Source of the DNA: Streptomyces pseudovenezuelae
GTDB taxonomy: Bacteria > Actinomycetota > Actinomycetes > Streptomycetales > Streptomycetaceae
DNA: 64,000 bases
NCBI RefSeq assembly: GCF_001513955.1
Contig: NZ_KQ948146.1
Span: 616,682 to 680,681 of the forward strand
Direction of reading: 5' to 3'
Position numbers and translations under genes: made by a program. The notes under the pieces are model-generated. The model did not search any database, was not told the origin of the DNA, and worked only from the letters and a program-made list of their open reading frames with translations. Below are positions 16,484-24,435 of the stretch, piece after piece; the stretch's first letter is position 1; each line of letters starts with the position of its first letter.

Positions 16484-17440
16484 ATGGTGCTGGCCGAACC
16501 CGACCTGATCGGGCCGCTGTTGGTGTGTCCGCGCTGCCGCTCGGACCTGGAGTCCGGCTCGGGAGGGCTGCGGTGCTCGGCGCCGGACTGCGCGTACCAC
16601 GCGTCCCCGGCCTTTCCCGAGACGGCGGGCCGGCCCGTGCTAGTCGACTTCGAGCACAGCGTGGTCGGCCGGGCGGCGGTCGCCTCCCCCGCGCCGGCTC
16701 CGTCCGTCCGCCGCGGCGCCGACGCCCTGCCCGCTCCCCTGCGGCGCCTCGTCAAGCCGCCCAACCGGGTCGCCGCCCGCAACATCGACCTGCTGCTGCG
16801 CGCCCTGCCGGGCCCGGCGCCGACACTGCTCGTCGTGGGCGGCGCGACGGTCGGGAACGGGGTGGGCGCGGCCTACCGGGACGCGCGCGTGCGGGTGATC
16901 GGGTTCGACATCGTCACCAGCCCGGTGACGCAGTTCGTCGCCGACGCCCATCGGATCCCCCTGCGCACGGGCTGCGTCGACGCGGTGCTGGTGCAGGCCG
17001 TGCTGGAGCACGTCCTGGACCCCGCGCAGGTGGTCGCCGAGATCCACCGGGTCCTGAAGGACGACGGGCTGGTCTACGCGGAGACACCGTTCCTGCAACA
17101 GGTCCACGCCGGCGCCCACGACTTCACCCGCTACACCGCGAGCGGCCACCGCTACCTGTTCCGGCGCTTCGAGGAGCTCGCCGCGGGACCCGTCTCCGGC
17201 CCCGGCACCCAGCTGGTGTGGAGCGTCGACCACCTGGTGCGGGGCCTGACCCGCAGCGCCTTCGCGGGGCGTGCGACCCGGGCGGCCCTGTGCTGGCTGC
17301 GTGCCCTGGACCGCCTGGTGCCGCCGGACTTCGCACAGGACGACGCGTCGGCGCTGTACTTCCTGGGCCGCAGACGGGACCGGGAGATGACGGAGGCGGA
17401 GATCATCGCCTATTACCGGGGGGCACAGGGGTCCTCATGA
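16484..17440 (+). CDS. SAM-dependent methyltransferase with N-terminal zinc ribbon
   Basis: 318 residues. The first ~45 residues form a Trm112-like zinc ribbon: CPRC...CSAPDC gives four Cys ligands, as in many actinobacterial methyltransferases next to glycosyltransferases. The class I methyltransferase core follows: LLVVGGATVGNGVGAAY, VIGFDIVTSP, FVADAHRIPLRTGCVDAVLVQAVLEHVLDP, and an H-D-F-x-R-Y segment (HDFTRYTASGH) typical of the Methyltransf_11/23 group. It may methylate a sugar residue. The start at 16484 has GGAGGAG 8 bases upstream; the longer frame from 16433 is rejected. It is divergent from operon 1, and its 3' end overlaps the convergent epimerase gene by 38 bp. Confidence 0.82.
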   Translation: MVLAEPDLIGPLLVCPRCRSDLESGSGGLRCSAPDCAYHASPAFPETAGRPVLVDFEHSVVGRAAVASPAPAPSVRRGADALPAPLRRLVKPPNRVAARNIDLLLRALPGPAPTLLVVGGATVGNGVGAAYRDARVRVIGFDIVTSPVTQFVADAHRIPLRTGCVDAVLVQAVLEHVLDPAQVVAEIHRVLKDDGLVYAETPFLQQVHAGAHDFTRYTASGHRYLFRRFEELAAGPVSGPGTQLVWSVDHLVRGLTRSAFAGRATRAALCWLRALDRLVPPDFAQDDASALYFLGRRRDREMTEAEIIAYYRGAQGSS

Positions 17441-18383
17441 CATCTGGCGCGCCCGCCGGCGCCGGCTCGGCCCGCAGCATCGCCGTCAGGCCGGTGCGGA
17501 TGTCCGTGGCCGGACGGTAGGCGAAGGCGTCCCGGGCCAGGCTGATGTCGGCGGCCGTACGGCGGGCGTCGCCCGGGCAGGCCGGCCCGGGGACGATCCG
17601 TACCGCGGCGCCCAAGCGGCCCAGCAGGTCGATGACTTGACGCAGGGTCACCTCGCTGCCACCGCCCAGGTTGGCGACACCGGTCCAGGGAGAGAGCGCC
17701 GCCGCACGCATCGCGGCGACCACGTCCCCGACGTAGGTGAAGTCGCGGCTCTGGCCACCGTCGCCGTACAGCGGGAAGGGACGCCGGCCGGCCGCGGCCG
17801 CGACGAGGCGGGCGAAGGCCATGTCGGGCCGCTGACCGGGGCCGTAGACGCTGAAGAGCCGCAGCGAGGCGGCGGGGACGCCGAAGACGGTGCGATAGGT
17901 CTCGCACAGCTGTTCCGCGGCGAGCTTGGTGACGCCGTACGGGGAGACCGGCCGGGGGCGCACGGTCTCCGGGGTCGGGTAGGCCTCCGCGTCGCCGTAC
18001 ACGGACGAGCTGGACGCGAAGACCAGGCGCCGCAGTCCGGTGTCCCGCGCCGCTTCCAGTACCCGCTGGGTGACCAGGACGTTGCGTTCCAGATAGACGG
18101 CGAACTCAGGTCCCCAGGAACCGCGCACCCCGGGCTGGCCGGCAAGGTGGTAGACCGCGTCGGCCTGTGCGAACAGCGGCCGGACGGGCAGGGCGAGGAG
18201 GTCGCCGCGGCGGAAGCTGAACCCCTCCCGGCCGAGCAGCCGGTCGAGGTTGCGCTGTTTGCGGGCGGGGTCGTAGAACTCCGTCAACGCGTCGATCCCG
18301 ACGACCTCGTCCCCGTGTGACAGCAGGTGGGCGCACAGGTGCGAGCCGATGAACCCGGCCGCGCCCGTCACCACGGCCCGCAT
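17403..18383 (-). CDS. NAD-dependent nucleotide-sugar epimerase/dehydratase
   Basis: 326 residues, extended SDR. NAD site VVTGAAGFIGSHLCAHLL, catalytic Ser/Thr region FASSSSVYGDA, intact Y-x3-K in SPYGVTKLAAEQL, then RLFSVYGPGQRPDMAF, GDGGQSRDFTYVGDVVAAM and NLGGGSEVTL. This matches UDP-glucose or UDP-glucuronate 4-epimerases, and with ugd in the neighbouring operon a UDP-glucuronate 4-epimerase role is attractive but unproven. Unlike the RmlB-like protein at 12.6 kb, the catalytic triad is complete. The start ATG overlaps the stop of the sugar-transferase gene (ATGA). It is the last gene of the operon that begins at 21140. Confidence 0.88.
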   Translation of the reverse strand: MRAVVTGAAGFIGSHLCAHLLSHGDEVVGIDALTEFYDPARKQRNLDRLLGREGFSFRRGDLLALPVRPLFAQADAVYHLAGQPGVRGSWGPEFAVYLERNVLVTQRVLEAARDTGLRRLVFASSSSVYGDAEAYPTPETVRPRPVSPYGVTKLAAEQLCETYRTVFGVPAASLRLFSVYGPGQRPDMAFARLVAAAAGRRPFPLYGDGGQSRDFTYVGDVVAAMRAAALSPWTGVANLGGGSEVTLRQVIDLLGRLGAAVRIVPGPACPGDARRTAADISLARDAFAYRPATDIRTGLTAMLRAEPAPAGAPDVMRTPVPPGNRR

Positions 18384-19072
18384 CAGGAACCGCCCCCTCG
18401 GCACTCCGGGTCCCGGCCCCACGGCGCGCGGAGCAGGTACAGGGCGGTCCGCGCCACGTACCGCACGACGTTCCACGCCGTGGCCCGGCTCAGGAACTCC
18501 GCGTCCAGGGCGGTGCGTCGGGGCACCAGCACCTTCAGGTAGTAGTCCTCGGGATCCGGGCAGCCGTCCAGCTGGGCGGCGTAGGCACGTGAGCGGAGCT
18601 GGCAGGGGCCGGTGAGGCCGGGGCGGTGGCGGAACACCCACTGGTGTTCGGGCGGGTAGCGGCGCGCGAGGTCCGGGACCTCGGGGCGCGGGCCGACCAG
18701 CGTCATGTCGCCGCGCAGGACGTTCCACAGCTGGGGCAGCTCGTCGAGACCGAGCCTGCGCAGCTGCCGCCCCGTGCCCGTCACCCTCGGATCGGCGTCC
18801 CCGGTGACCTGAGGTCCCTCGCTGCCGTTGCGCATGCTGCGGAACTTGTAGAACGTGAACTCCTCCCCGCCCGCCCCGATCCGCGCCTGCCGGAACAGCA
18901 CCGGCGGGCCGGTCGTCACCCGCACCACCAGGGCGAGCAGCGCCAGCAGCGGGGCGAGCAGCAGCAGGAGGGGCACGGCGACGGCGACGTCGAGGACCCG
19001 GCGCCCGGGCGCGAGCCGTGCCGCGGGTCCCGGGGACAGTGCCTGGCGGGGCACCCCTTCGATGGTTTCCAT
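18383..19072 (-). CDS. Priming sugar-phosphate transferase (bacterial sugar transferase family)
   Basis: 229 residues. One membrane segment near residues 25-50 (VLDVAVAVPLLLLLAPLLALL) is followed by the catalytic pattern of polyprenyl-phosphate sugar-1-phosphate transferases: FYKFRSMRNGS, DPRVTGTGRQLRRLGLDELPQLWNVLRGDMTLVGPRPE and RPGLTGPCQL. It has the short PglC-like architecture with no extra N-terminal membrane domain. It starts the polymer by loading a sugar phosphate onto undecaprenyl phosphate at the inner membrane face, which makes it the committed step of this cluster. GGAGGAG lies before the ATG at 19072, and the stop overlaps the next gene's start. Confidence 0.93.
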   Translation of the reverse strand: METIEGVPRQALSPGPAARLAPGRRVLDVAVAVPLLLLLAPLLALLALVVRVTTGPPVLFRQARIGAGGEEFTFYKFRSMRNGSEGPQVTGDADPRVTGTGRQLRRLGLDELPQLWNVLRGDMTLVGPRPEVPDLARRYPPEHQWVFRHRPGLTGPCQLRSRAYAAQLDGCPDPEDYYLKVLVPRRTALDAEFLSRATAWNVVRYVARTALYLLRAPWGRDPECRGGGS

Positions 19073-19113
19073 GCAGTTCTCCTCCGTTCCTGGCGAAGTC
19101 CGTGACGCACGAG

Positions 19114-20079
19114 CTAACCCTCGGAACACCTCCGGCCCCCCTGACGGAACCAGCGCAGGAACGTCCGGTAGACCGCCAGCGTGGGTCCCAGCTCCGTCCA
19201 CCGCCCCCGCACCGCGGCGGCGGCCAGGCGGGCGACCGGCTCCACCGACAGGGTCAGCGCCAGCAGCGCCCACGCCCGGGGCGCGGTCCAGTGCCGGAAC
19301 GCGTACGTGGTGCGGCTGCGCAGCAACAAGTAGTGCCGCCAAGCGCCCAGTTGGGAGGAGCTGACCTGACCCGTGTGGTGGACCCTGGCCTGCTCCACGT
19401 AGTAGGAGAGCCAGCCGGCGCGGCGCGCACGCCAGGCGAAGTCGACGTCCTCCAGATACAGGAAGTAGCGCTCGTCGAAGCCGTGCAGTTCCGCGAACAC
19501 CTTTCGGCGCACCAGGAGGAACGCTCCGATGACCTGATCGACCGGCCTGGAACCGGTCAGCTCCCGGGGCCGGAGGTGGTGCGACGGGAAGAGGCCGGGG
19601 GCGAGACGGTCGAGCCCCGTCATCTTGCCGAGGTAGACGCGCAGGGAGGGGAAGCGCGAGCACGAGATCTGCGGGTTCCCCCGGTCGTCCACCATGAGCC
19701 CCCCGAAGATCCCGATGCGGTCCCGGGGCGGTGTCCGCAGCACGCGGCCGACGACCGCCAGGCTGTCCGGGTACAGCTCCGTGTCGGGGTTGAGGAAGAG
19801 CACCAGGTCGCTGTCGCCCCGGGCGGCGCCCTGGTTGCAGGCGACGGCGAAGCCGCGGTTGCGGGTGTTGCGCACCACGTCGAGCGGGATGTCGGCGGCG
19901 GCCAGCCGCGCCGCGGAACCGTCGGTGGAGGCGTTGTCCACGACCACGATCCTGGCCACCCGCAGTTCCGAGCGATCGGCCTGTACGACCGAGCGCAGGC
20001 AGTCATGGAGGTGGTGACCGGCGTTCCAGTTCACGATCACGACGTCGACGGCCGGGACGGTCCGCGGTGCCGGGGTCAT
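19114..20079 (-). CDS. GT2-family glycosyltransferase (rhamnosyltransferase-like)
   Basis: 321 residues, GT-A fold. VDVVIVNWNAGHHLHDCLRSV, VVVDNASTDGSAARL, NRGFAVACNQGA, and the metal-binding FLNPDTEL are the standard GT2 donor-site segments; FDERYFLYLEDVDFAWRARRAGW is the acceptor/catalytic region shared with rhamnosyltransferases (WbbL-like). It is an inverting enzyme adding a sugar to the lipid-linked intermediate. The start at 20079 overlaps the stop of the upstream gene (ATGA), and the next gene follows after 41 bp. A longer open frame runs through but the domain begins here. Confidence 0.9.
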   Translation of the reverse strand: MTPAPRTVPAVDVVIVNWNAGHHLHDCLRSVVQADRSELRVARIVVVDNASTDGSAARLAAADIPLDVVRNTRNRGFAVACNQGAARGDSDLVLFLNPDTELYPDSLAVVGRVLRTPPRDRIGIFGGLMVDDRGNPQISCSRFPSLRVYLGKMTGLDRLAPGLFPSHHLRPRELTGSRPVDQVIGAFLLVRRKVFAELHGFDERYFLYLEDVDFAWRARRAGWLSYYVEQARVHHTGQVSSSQLGAWRHYLLLRSRTTYAFRHWTAPRAWALLALTLSVEPVARLAAAAVRGRWTELGPTLAVYRTFLRWFRQGGRRCSEG

Positions 20080-21140
20080 CAGGGCACCGGTCCCAGTTCC
20101 AGGGCCGCCCGCCACGCCGGCAGCCACGCGTCGTAGGAGTACCGCCGGGCGGCGGTCCCCCGGGCGGCCCGGCCGATGCGCTCCCGCTCCGCCGCCGGGC
20201 CCTCCATGAGCCCGAGGATCGCCCCGGTCCACTCGTCCTCGGTGCGGGGGGCCGGCATGCCGAACTCCGACAGCAGCCCTGCGTTGACACCCAGCGGGCT
20301 GGCGACGGCGGGCAGGCCGGCGGCGGCGTACTGCAGGAGCTTGTACCCGCACTTGCCGAGGCTGTAGGCGTCGGTGGGCAGGGGCATCAGGCCGATGTCC
20401 ATGCCGGCCGGCGCGCCGCGCTGGCTGTCGGGGCTCCAGGCGATCCGGTCGACGAACGCCTCCAGCTCGCCGAGGCGGGGGGTGGTCGTCCCGACGAGCG
20501 TGAGCCGCGCGCCGGTCCGCCGGTGCACCTCCTTGAGCGCTCCGGCGATCAGCAGCAGACACGCCTCGTTGTGAGCCGATCCGATCCATCCCAGCCGCGG
20601 CGGGTCGTGGAGGGCGTACGAGGTCTTGGGCGTGTAGTCCTCCGGCGCCACGCAGCTGGGAATCACCACCACGTCCCGCTGGAGCCCGGACGCCCAGTCG
20701 GCCAGCACGGCATTGCCCGCGACGACCCGGTCCGCCTGGCGGACGGCCGCCCGGGCCTTCGGGGCCTTCGGCGCGAGCCTGCGCGCGAGACCGCCCTCGC
20801 CGCGGTCCCACTGGAGGGCGTCGTCGAAGTCGTACACGGCGAACTCGGCGCTCGCCAGGAGCCTGCGCTCCCACCAGCCGCGGCTGAGCGGAGAGGCCTC
20901 CCGGTGCAGCAGCAGTCGCCGCGGCCGGGCGCGGGCGACGGCGGCGAGCCCGAGTTCCGCGCGGGCGAGCGACACCGGGTGCCGTACGAGACGGGAGGGG
21001 GCGGCGTCCGGCAGCGAGAGGTAGCTGCCGACGGCGAAGTCCGTGCCGACGCGGTCGAGCCACTCGAAGACACGGACCCGCGAGCTGCCGGCGCCCCGCC
21101 CGTAGGGGGTGACGGCGTAGCAGTCCGAGCCGTGATCCAC
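20079..21140 (-). CDS. Glycosyltransferase (GT4-like, Glyco_trans_1 domain)
   Basis: 353 residues beginning with GTG (the only start near the conserved N-terminus). It lacks a strong N-terminal glycine motif but has LLLHREASPLSRGWWERRLL and VYDFDDALQW, typical of a GT4-like subgroup where the donor domain reads RLGWIGSAHNEACLLLIAGAL and MDIGLMPLPTDAYSLGKCGYKLLQYAAAGLPAVASPLG. That last part contains the Glu/Lys positions that replace the canonical EX7E. It is the first gene of operon 2 (GT4-GT2-priming transferase-epimerase) and lies about 65 bp from the predicted transcription start at the second palindrome copy. Confidence 0.85.
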   Translation of the reverse strand: MDHGSDCYAVTPYGRGAGSSRVRVFEWLDRVGTDFAVGSYLSLPDAAPSRLVRHPVSLARAELGLAAVARARPRRLLLHREASPLSRGWWERRLLASAEFAVYDFDDALQWDRGEGGLARRLAPKAPKARAAVRQADRVVAGNAVLADWASGLQRDVVVIPSCVAPEDYTPKTSYALHDPPRLGWIGSAHNEACLLLIAGALKEVHRRTGARLTLVGTTTPRLGELEAFVDRIAWSPDSQRGAPAGMDIGLMPLPTDAYSLGKCGYKLLQYAAAGLPAVASPLGVNAGLLSEFGMPAPRTEDEWTGAILGLMEGPAAERERIGRAARGTAARRYSYDAWLPAWRAALELGPVP

Positions 21141-21188
21141 GGATCCTCACCGCCAGTGTGAGCCGAGTCTGCACCATACGACGTGTCT

Positions 21189-21241
21189 GTAAATATACGA
21201 CGTATACATACAGCTTAGGCACAGCTCGCGGCGGGGGACAA
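21189..21241 (-). promoter_or_regulatory. Promoter with overlapping palindromic operator, copy 2
   Basis: On the minus strand: -35 TTGTCC (21241-21236), 18-bp spacer, -10 TAAGCT (21217-21212), then the palindrome. Plus-strand halves GTAAATATACG (21189-21199), centre A, CGTATACATAC (21201-21211); 9 of 11 pair and two more flanking bases on each side also pair. The inner 13 bases TATACGACGTATA are a perfect odd palindrome. It drives the operon from 21140 to 17403. Same arrangement as copies at 16357 and 34543. Confidence 0.72.
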
Positions 21242-21263
21242 CCGCGCGGTCCTGAAGATCGCC

Positions 21264-22337
21264 CTAGGAGATCTGGGGGGCGACGTTGGTGAAGGTGTTG
21301 CCCGACGTGTTCCCGAGGAAGGAGTTGTAGTTCAGGATCCCCGGAGACAGGTTCGAGAACCGGTTGTCGGTGATGTCGGGCCTGATGCCGTAGTTCAGCT
21401 CGACGCCGGCTCCCCCGGCGTCGTGGAACTCGTTTCCCGTGACCGTGACCGTACTGGCGTTGAGCGTTCCGCTGTTGTCGCCGATGATCAGGCACGCGGC
21501 GCTGAGTCCGGCACCGCTGACATTGTTGTTCCTGAACACGATGTTCCTGCCGACGCAGTTGAACATGCAGGCCAGAATTCCGTACCGGGAACCGGTGCCG
21601 GAAAGGGCCGCACGCGTGATCGTGTTGTATTCGACCAGGATGTCGTCGATCACGTCGGTGACCGCGTTCCGCTCGATGTCGATCGCGCCCGGCATATCGG
21701 GCCGCGCCATGTTCGTGAACGTGTTGTGGTGCACATGGACATTGGTCCCGGACGTGACACTGACACCGTTGCGGTTGTCGTTGGCCGCGGTGAACGTGCA
21801 GTCGCGGACCTCGATGGTGTGTCCGGTGTTTCCGCCGGAACCGACGTTGATGTAGACGCCGTCGCCGATGATGTTGTAGAAGTCGCAGTCCGTGACCAGG
21901 ACGTTGCTGTAATTGCCGTGCACTCGCACCTGGTGACGGTGCTGGTTCCAGGTGCCGCCCTGGTTCTGGTTGTTGCCGTCGAACTTCAGGCCGTCGATGG
22001 TGACGCCGTTTCCGCCCACGCGAAGTATGCCGTCGTCACTGCTGTCCGTCGTGGACGAATTCGCGGTCCTCAGAATCGCGCCGTTGCCCTCGACATAACA
22101 CCCGGCCGGTATCAGCAGATCACTGACGGTGTACGTCCGGTCCGACGGAAACCGCAGCCGCTTGCCGGCGGCCGCGTTCGCCGCGAGCTGCGGTGTCGCA
22201 TAGTCCGTGACCAGGACGACGTCGGTATCCACCACGCTCTTGGCGGGGTGGGGAGGCTTCGCGGCGAGAAGCGGGAGGGCCATCAATCCCAGCATTGATC
22301 GGCGGGACAGCGGGCTGGACCTGGAAAAGATGCCCAC
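21264..22337 (-). CDS. Tat-exported right-handed parallel beta-helix protein
   Basis: 357 residues starting with GTG; CAGGAGG lies 8 bases upstream. The N-terminus SRSSPLSRRSMLGLMALPLLAA is a twin-arginine type signal (SRRSML). The mature part begins with a pectate-lyase/GH28-like cap (LAANAAAGKRLRFPSDRTYTVSDLLIPAGCYVEGNGAIL) and continues with beta-helix coils rich in Asn and Thr: NGVTIDGLKFDGNN, NVLVTDCDFYN, TIEVRDCTFTAANDN, NVHVHHNTFTN, DILVEYNTITR, NIVFRNNNVSG. Such proteins are polysaccharide lyases, hydrolases or epimerases. Its place inside the cluster suggests it trims or edits the exported polymer. The gene is visibly less GC-rich (about 62% in a sampled 60 bases) than its neighbours, hinting at recent acquisition. 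Confidence 0.8.
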   Translation of the reverse strand: MGIFSRSSPLSRRSMLGLMALPLLAAKPPHPAKSVVDTDVVLVTDYATPQLAANAAAGKRLRFPSDRTYTVSDLLIPAGCYVEGNGAILRTANSSTTDSSDDGILRVGGNGVTIDGLKFDGNNQNQGGTWNQHRHQVRVHGNYSNVLVTDCDFYNIIGDGVYINVGSGGNTGHTIEVRDCTFTAANDNRNGVSVTSGTNVHVHHNTFTNMARPDMPGAIDIERNAVTDVIDDILVEYNTITRAALSGTGSRYGILACMFNCVGRNIVFRNNNVSGAGLSAACLIIGDNSGTLNASTVTVTGNEFHDAGGAGVELNYGIRPDITDNRFSNLSPGILNYNSFLGNTSGNTFTNVAPQIS

Positions 22338-22529
22338 GGGCAACCTCCTGAACGAATTGCGGCCGGGGTCTACGAGCCTCGGAGCATATGGCGACAACCC
22401 GAACACCGGAACTCCCGAAACTTTCACGCCCTCGCGGCACAGCGCGATTCCGGCTGAATCACCGTGCCGGGACTGCCGATTGACAGGGAATGTGGCGTCG
22501 ACCACAGCGGCACCGGGTCGATGTCTTTG
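22338..22529. other. Intergenic region upstream of the beta-helix gene
   Basis: 192 bp between two minus-strand genes. It is the likely leader and promoter region of the beta-helix gene, but I could not find a convincing -35/-10 pair. No copy of the 23-bp palindrome is present here, so this gene may not belong to the same regulon. Confidence 0.4.
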
Positions 22530-23369
22530 TCAGTTGTTCTCCGGGCTGCCGGCGGCGCCCGACGGGCCTGCCGCCGGCAGCCGTAGCCCGCGAAAGGACG
22601 CCCTGGCCGGATGGAAGGCGCGGCGGCCGTCCGGAGCCGCCAGCTCCGCGGAGACGGTGTCGGGGTCGACACTCGCCCCCACGGCATTGAAGTACCGGTC
22701 GTCGACCGCGGAGTGCCACGCGTGCCGGAAGCCGGTGTCGGCGACCGGATGCCCCAGGAGCTGCGCGAACAGGGGGTAGCGGAGTTCGTCGTTGCCGAGG
22801 TCGGGGGGATCGGCCGCCGCGTAGTCGTGCAGGAAGGCCCGGGGAAAGCAGGGCCCGACGCCGAGACAGCCGTACGGGGTCCCGTCGTAGCCGAAGGCGG
22901 TGCGGGCGTAGCCCAGCAGCTCGCGCCACTCCCGCGCCTCGTCCCGCCCGGCGAGCCAGCGCCAGTCCCCGCCGATCACGCTCAGGGGCGTCAGGGCGGT
23001 CAGACCGACGGCTTCGGGCGGTACGGAGGCGTAGAGCCGGTCGAGCGGTTCCGTGAGCAGCAGGTCCCACTCGACGAGATGCAGCACGTCGAAGGAGAGC
23101 CGGTGACCTTGCTCGCGGTACCAGTCCAGCAGGACCAGATCGCCGTTCTTCCAGTTCCAGTGGCCGTCGCGAGGGGAGCAGTAGAGGGTGTCGAGTCCGA
23201 GCAGTCGTCTGCCGGTCGCCCTGCAGGCCGCTTCGCGCACCCCGCCCCCACCCCCGAAGATGCCGTGCACGCTCACACCGGGGTTGAGCCGGCGCAGGAG
23301 TCCGACGCGGACCCGGCTGATCAAGGGGTCGCGATGGAAGCGGAAGACGGCCACCCGCTCGATGGACAT
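22530..23369 (-). CDS. Conserved hypothetical protein, possible glycosyltransferase
   Basis: 279 residues, not assigned to a family with certainty. It starts IERVAVFRFHRDPLISRVRVGLLRRLNPGVSVHGIFGG, then GDLVLLDWYREQGHRLSFDVLHLVEWDLLLTEPLDRLYASVPP. The layout (short N-terminal strand, 'HxxEWDLLL' aromatic-acidic segment, then a domain with CLGVGPCFPRAFLHDYA and NDELRYPLFAQLLGH) resembles small GT-A-like transferases in polysaccharide clusters, but no DxD motif is secure. No signal peptide or membrane span. It is divergent from the GT8-like gene, and the ATG is only six bases after a TAAAAT -10 element, so the mRNA may be leaderless. Confidence 0.55.
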   Translation of the reverse strand: MSIERVAVFRFHRDPLISRVRVGLLRRLNPGVSVHGIFGGGGGVREAACRATGRRLLGLDTLYCSPRDGHWNWKNGDLVLLDWYREQGHRLSFDVLHLVEWDLLLTEPLDRLYASVPPEAVGLTALTPLSVIGGDWRWLAGRDEAREWRELLGYARTAFGYDGTPYGCLGVGPCFPRAFLHDYAAADPPDLGNDELRYPLFAQLLGHPVADTGFRHAWHSAVDDRYFNAVGASVDPDTVSAELAAPDGRRAFHPARASFRGLRLPAAGPSGAAGSPENN

Positions 23370-23375
23370 AGGGCA

Positions 23376-23417
23376 ATTTTAGGCATACAGGACAGTATGA
23401 ACATTTCGCCCTAGAAT
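23376..23417. promoter_or_regulatory. Overlapping divergent promoters, both apparently leaderless
   Basis: Plus strand: AGGACA (23389-23394), 17-bp spacer, TAGAAT (23412-23417), six bases, then GTG at 23424. Minus strand: TAAAAT (23381-23376), six bases, then ATG at 23369; its -35 is weak. No Shine-Dalgarno sequence precedes either start. The core also contains the imperfect palindrome CATACAGGACAGTATG (23384-23399), which could hold a regulator. Confidence 0.55.
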
Positions 23418-23423
23418 CGGATC

Positions 23424-24428
23424 GTGGACGACTCCCCCGCCCCGCTTCCGGGCGTCGCGTTCTACACGGTCGCCGACCAGCGGTTCTTCCCGGGGCTGGT
23501 GGCACTGCTCAACTCCCTGCGACTGACGGGCCACACCGAGCCCCTGATCGTCGTGGACATCGGTCTGTCGCCCGGGCAACGGGAGCTGCTCGCGGACCAC
23601 GTCACCCTCGTGGAACCGCCCTCGCCCGACATGCCCGCGGTGTTCCTCGCCCCCTACGGCCCCCGGCAGTGCCCTGCGGAGGTGGCGGTCCTCATCGACG
23701 CGGACATCATCGTCACCCGGCCGCTGACGGAGATCACGCAGGCGGCGGGGCAGGGGCGGATCGCGGCGTTCGTCGACTGCCTGCCCAACAGCAACCGCTT
23801 CCACCCCGAGTGGGAGACCACCCTCGGCCTCGGCCCGCTGTACCGCAGGCCCTATCTGAACGCGGGCTTCCTGGCCTATCCGCACACGCTGACCGACCGC
23901 CTGCTGCCGCCGTGGACGCAGGGGCAGCAGACCATCGGCATCGCGCACAGCAGATACGGCAGTGCCACGCTCGACGACCCCTTCTACTTCGCCGACCAGG
24001 ACGTGCTCAACGCGGTGCTGTCGGCCCGGTTCGAGACCGGTGAACTGCTCGTCCTCGACCACCGGTTGGCCCCGCATCCGCCGTTCCCGGGCCTGACGCT
24101 GGCCGACCGGCACCGCCTGACGTGCCGTTACGGCGACGGCACCGAGCCCTTCCTGCTCCATCACGTCCTGGCCAAGCCATGGCTCAAGGCCACCCGGGAC
24201 ACGCTCTACTCCACCCTCATGACGCGGTTGCTCCTGGAACCCGATGTCGCCCTTCCGCTGGACCCGCCCAGCCTGCCGCTCCGGCTGCGGGAGGGCCGGG
24301 CGGCCGCGCTCGACCGTCGCCGGGCCGACGCGGTGACCTTCGTCCACGACCACGGCCGCCGCCAGCTCGGCCGGTTCGGCATCAGGACGCGGCTGGCCCG
24401 TTGGCGTTCACGGCAAGCCGCGCGCTGA
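23424..24428 (+). CDS. GT8-like glycosyltransferase
   Basis: 334 residues with GTG start. Features of the GT8 GT-A fold: VAFYTVADQRFFPGLVALLNSL at the N-terminus, the metal-binding DxD in VAVLIDADIIVTRPL, LNAGFLAYP, and FYFADQDVLNAVLSARF. A His-rich segment near the C-terminus (LLHHVLAKPWL) matches the family's third metal ligand region. It is a retaining enzyme, likely using UDP-glucose, UDP-galactose or a uronic-acid donor. It lies directly before the flippase gene (7-bp gap), with which it is probably cotranscribed. No ribosome site is present, and the -10 box ends six bases before the start codon. Confidence 0.82.
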   Translation: MDDSPAPLPGVAFYTVADQRFFPGLVALLNSLRLTGHTEPLIVVDIGLSPGQRELLADHVTLVEPPSPDMPAVFLAPYGPRQCPAEVAVLIDADIIVTRPLTEITQAAGQGRIAAFVDCLPNSNRFHPEWETTLGLGPLYRRPYLNAGFLAYPHTLTDRLLPPWTQGQQTIGIAHSRYGSATLDDPFYFADQDVLNAVLSARFETGELLVLDHRLAPHPPFPGLTLADRHRLTCRYGDGTEPFLLHHVLAKPWLKATRDTLYSTLMTRLLLEPDVALPLDPPSLPLRLREGRAAALDRRRADAVTFVHDHGRRQLGRFGIRTRLARWRSRQAAR

Positions 24429-24435
24429 ACCCCGC

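Noticed and set aside
23384..23399. CATACAGGACAGTATG considered as a fourth copy of the 23-bp operator
   Set aside because: It lacks the TACG-N-CGTA core and the spacing of the three real copies, so I list it only as a separate possible palindrome.
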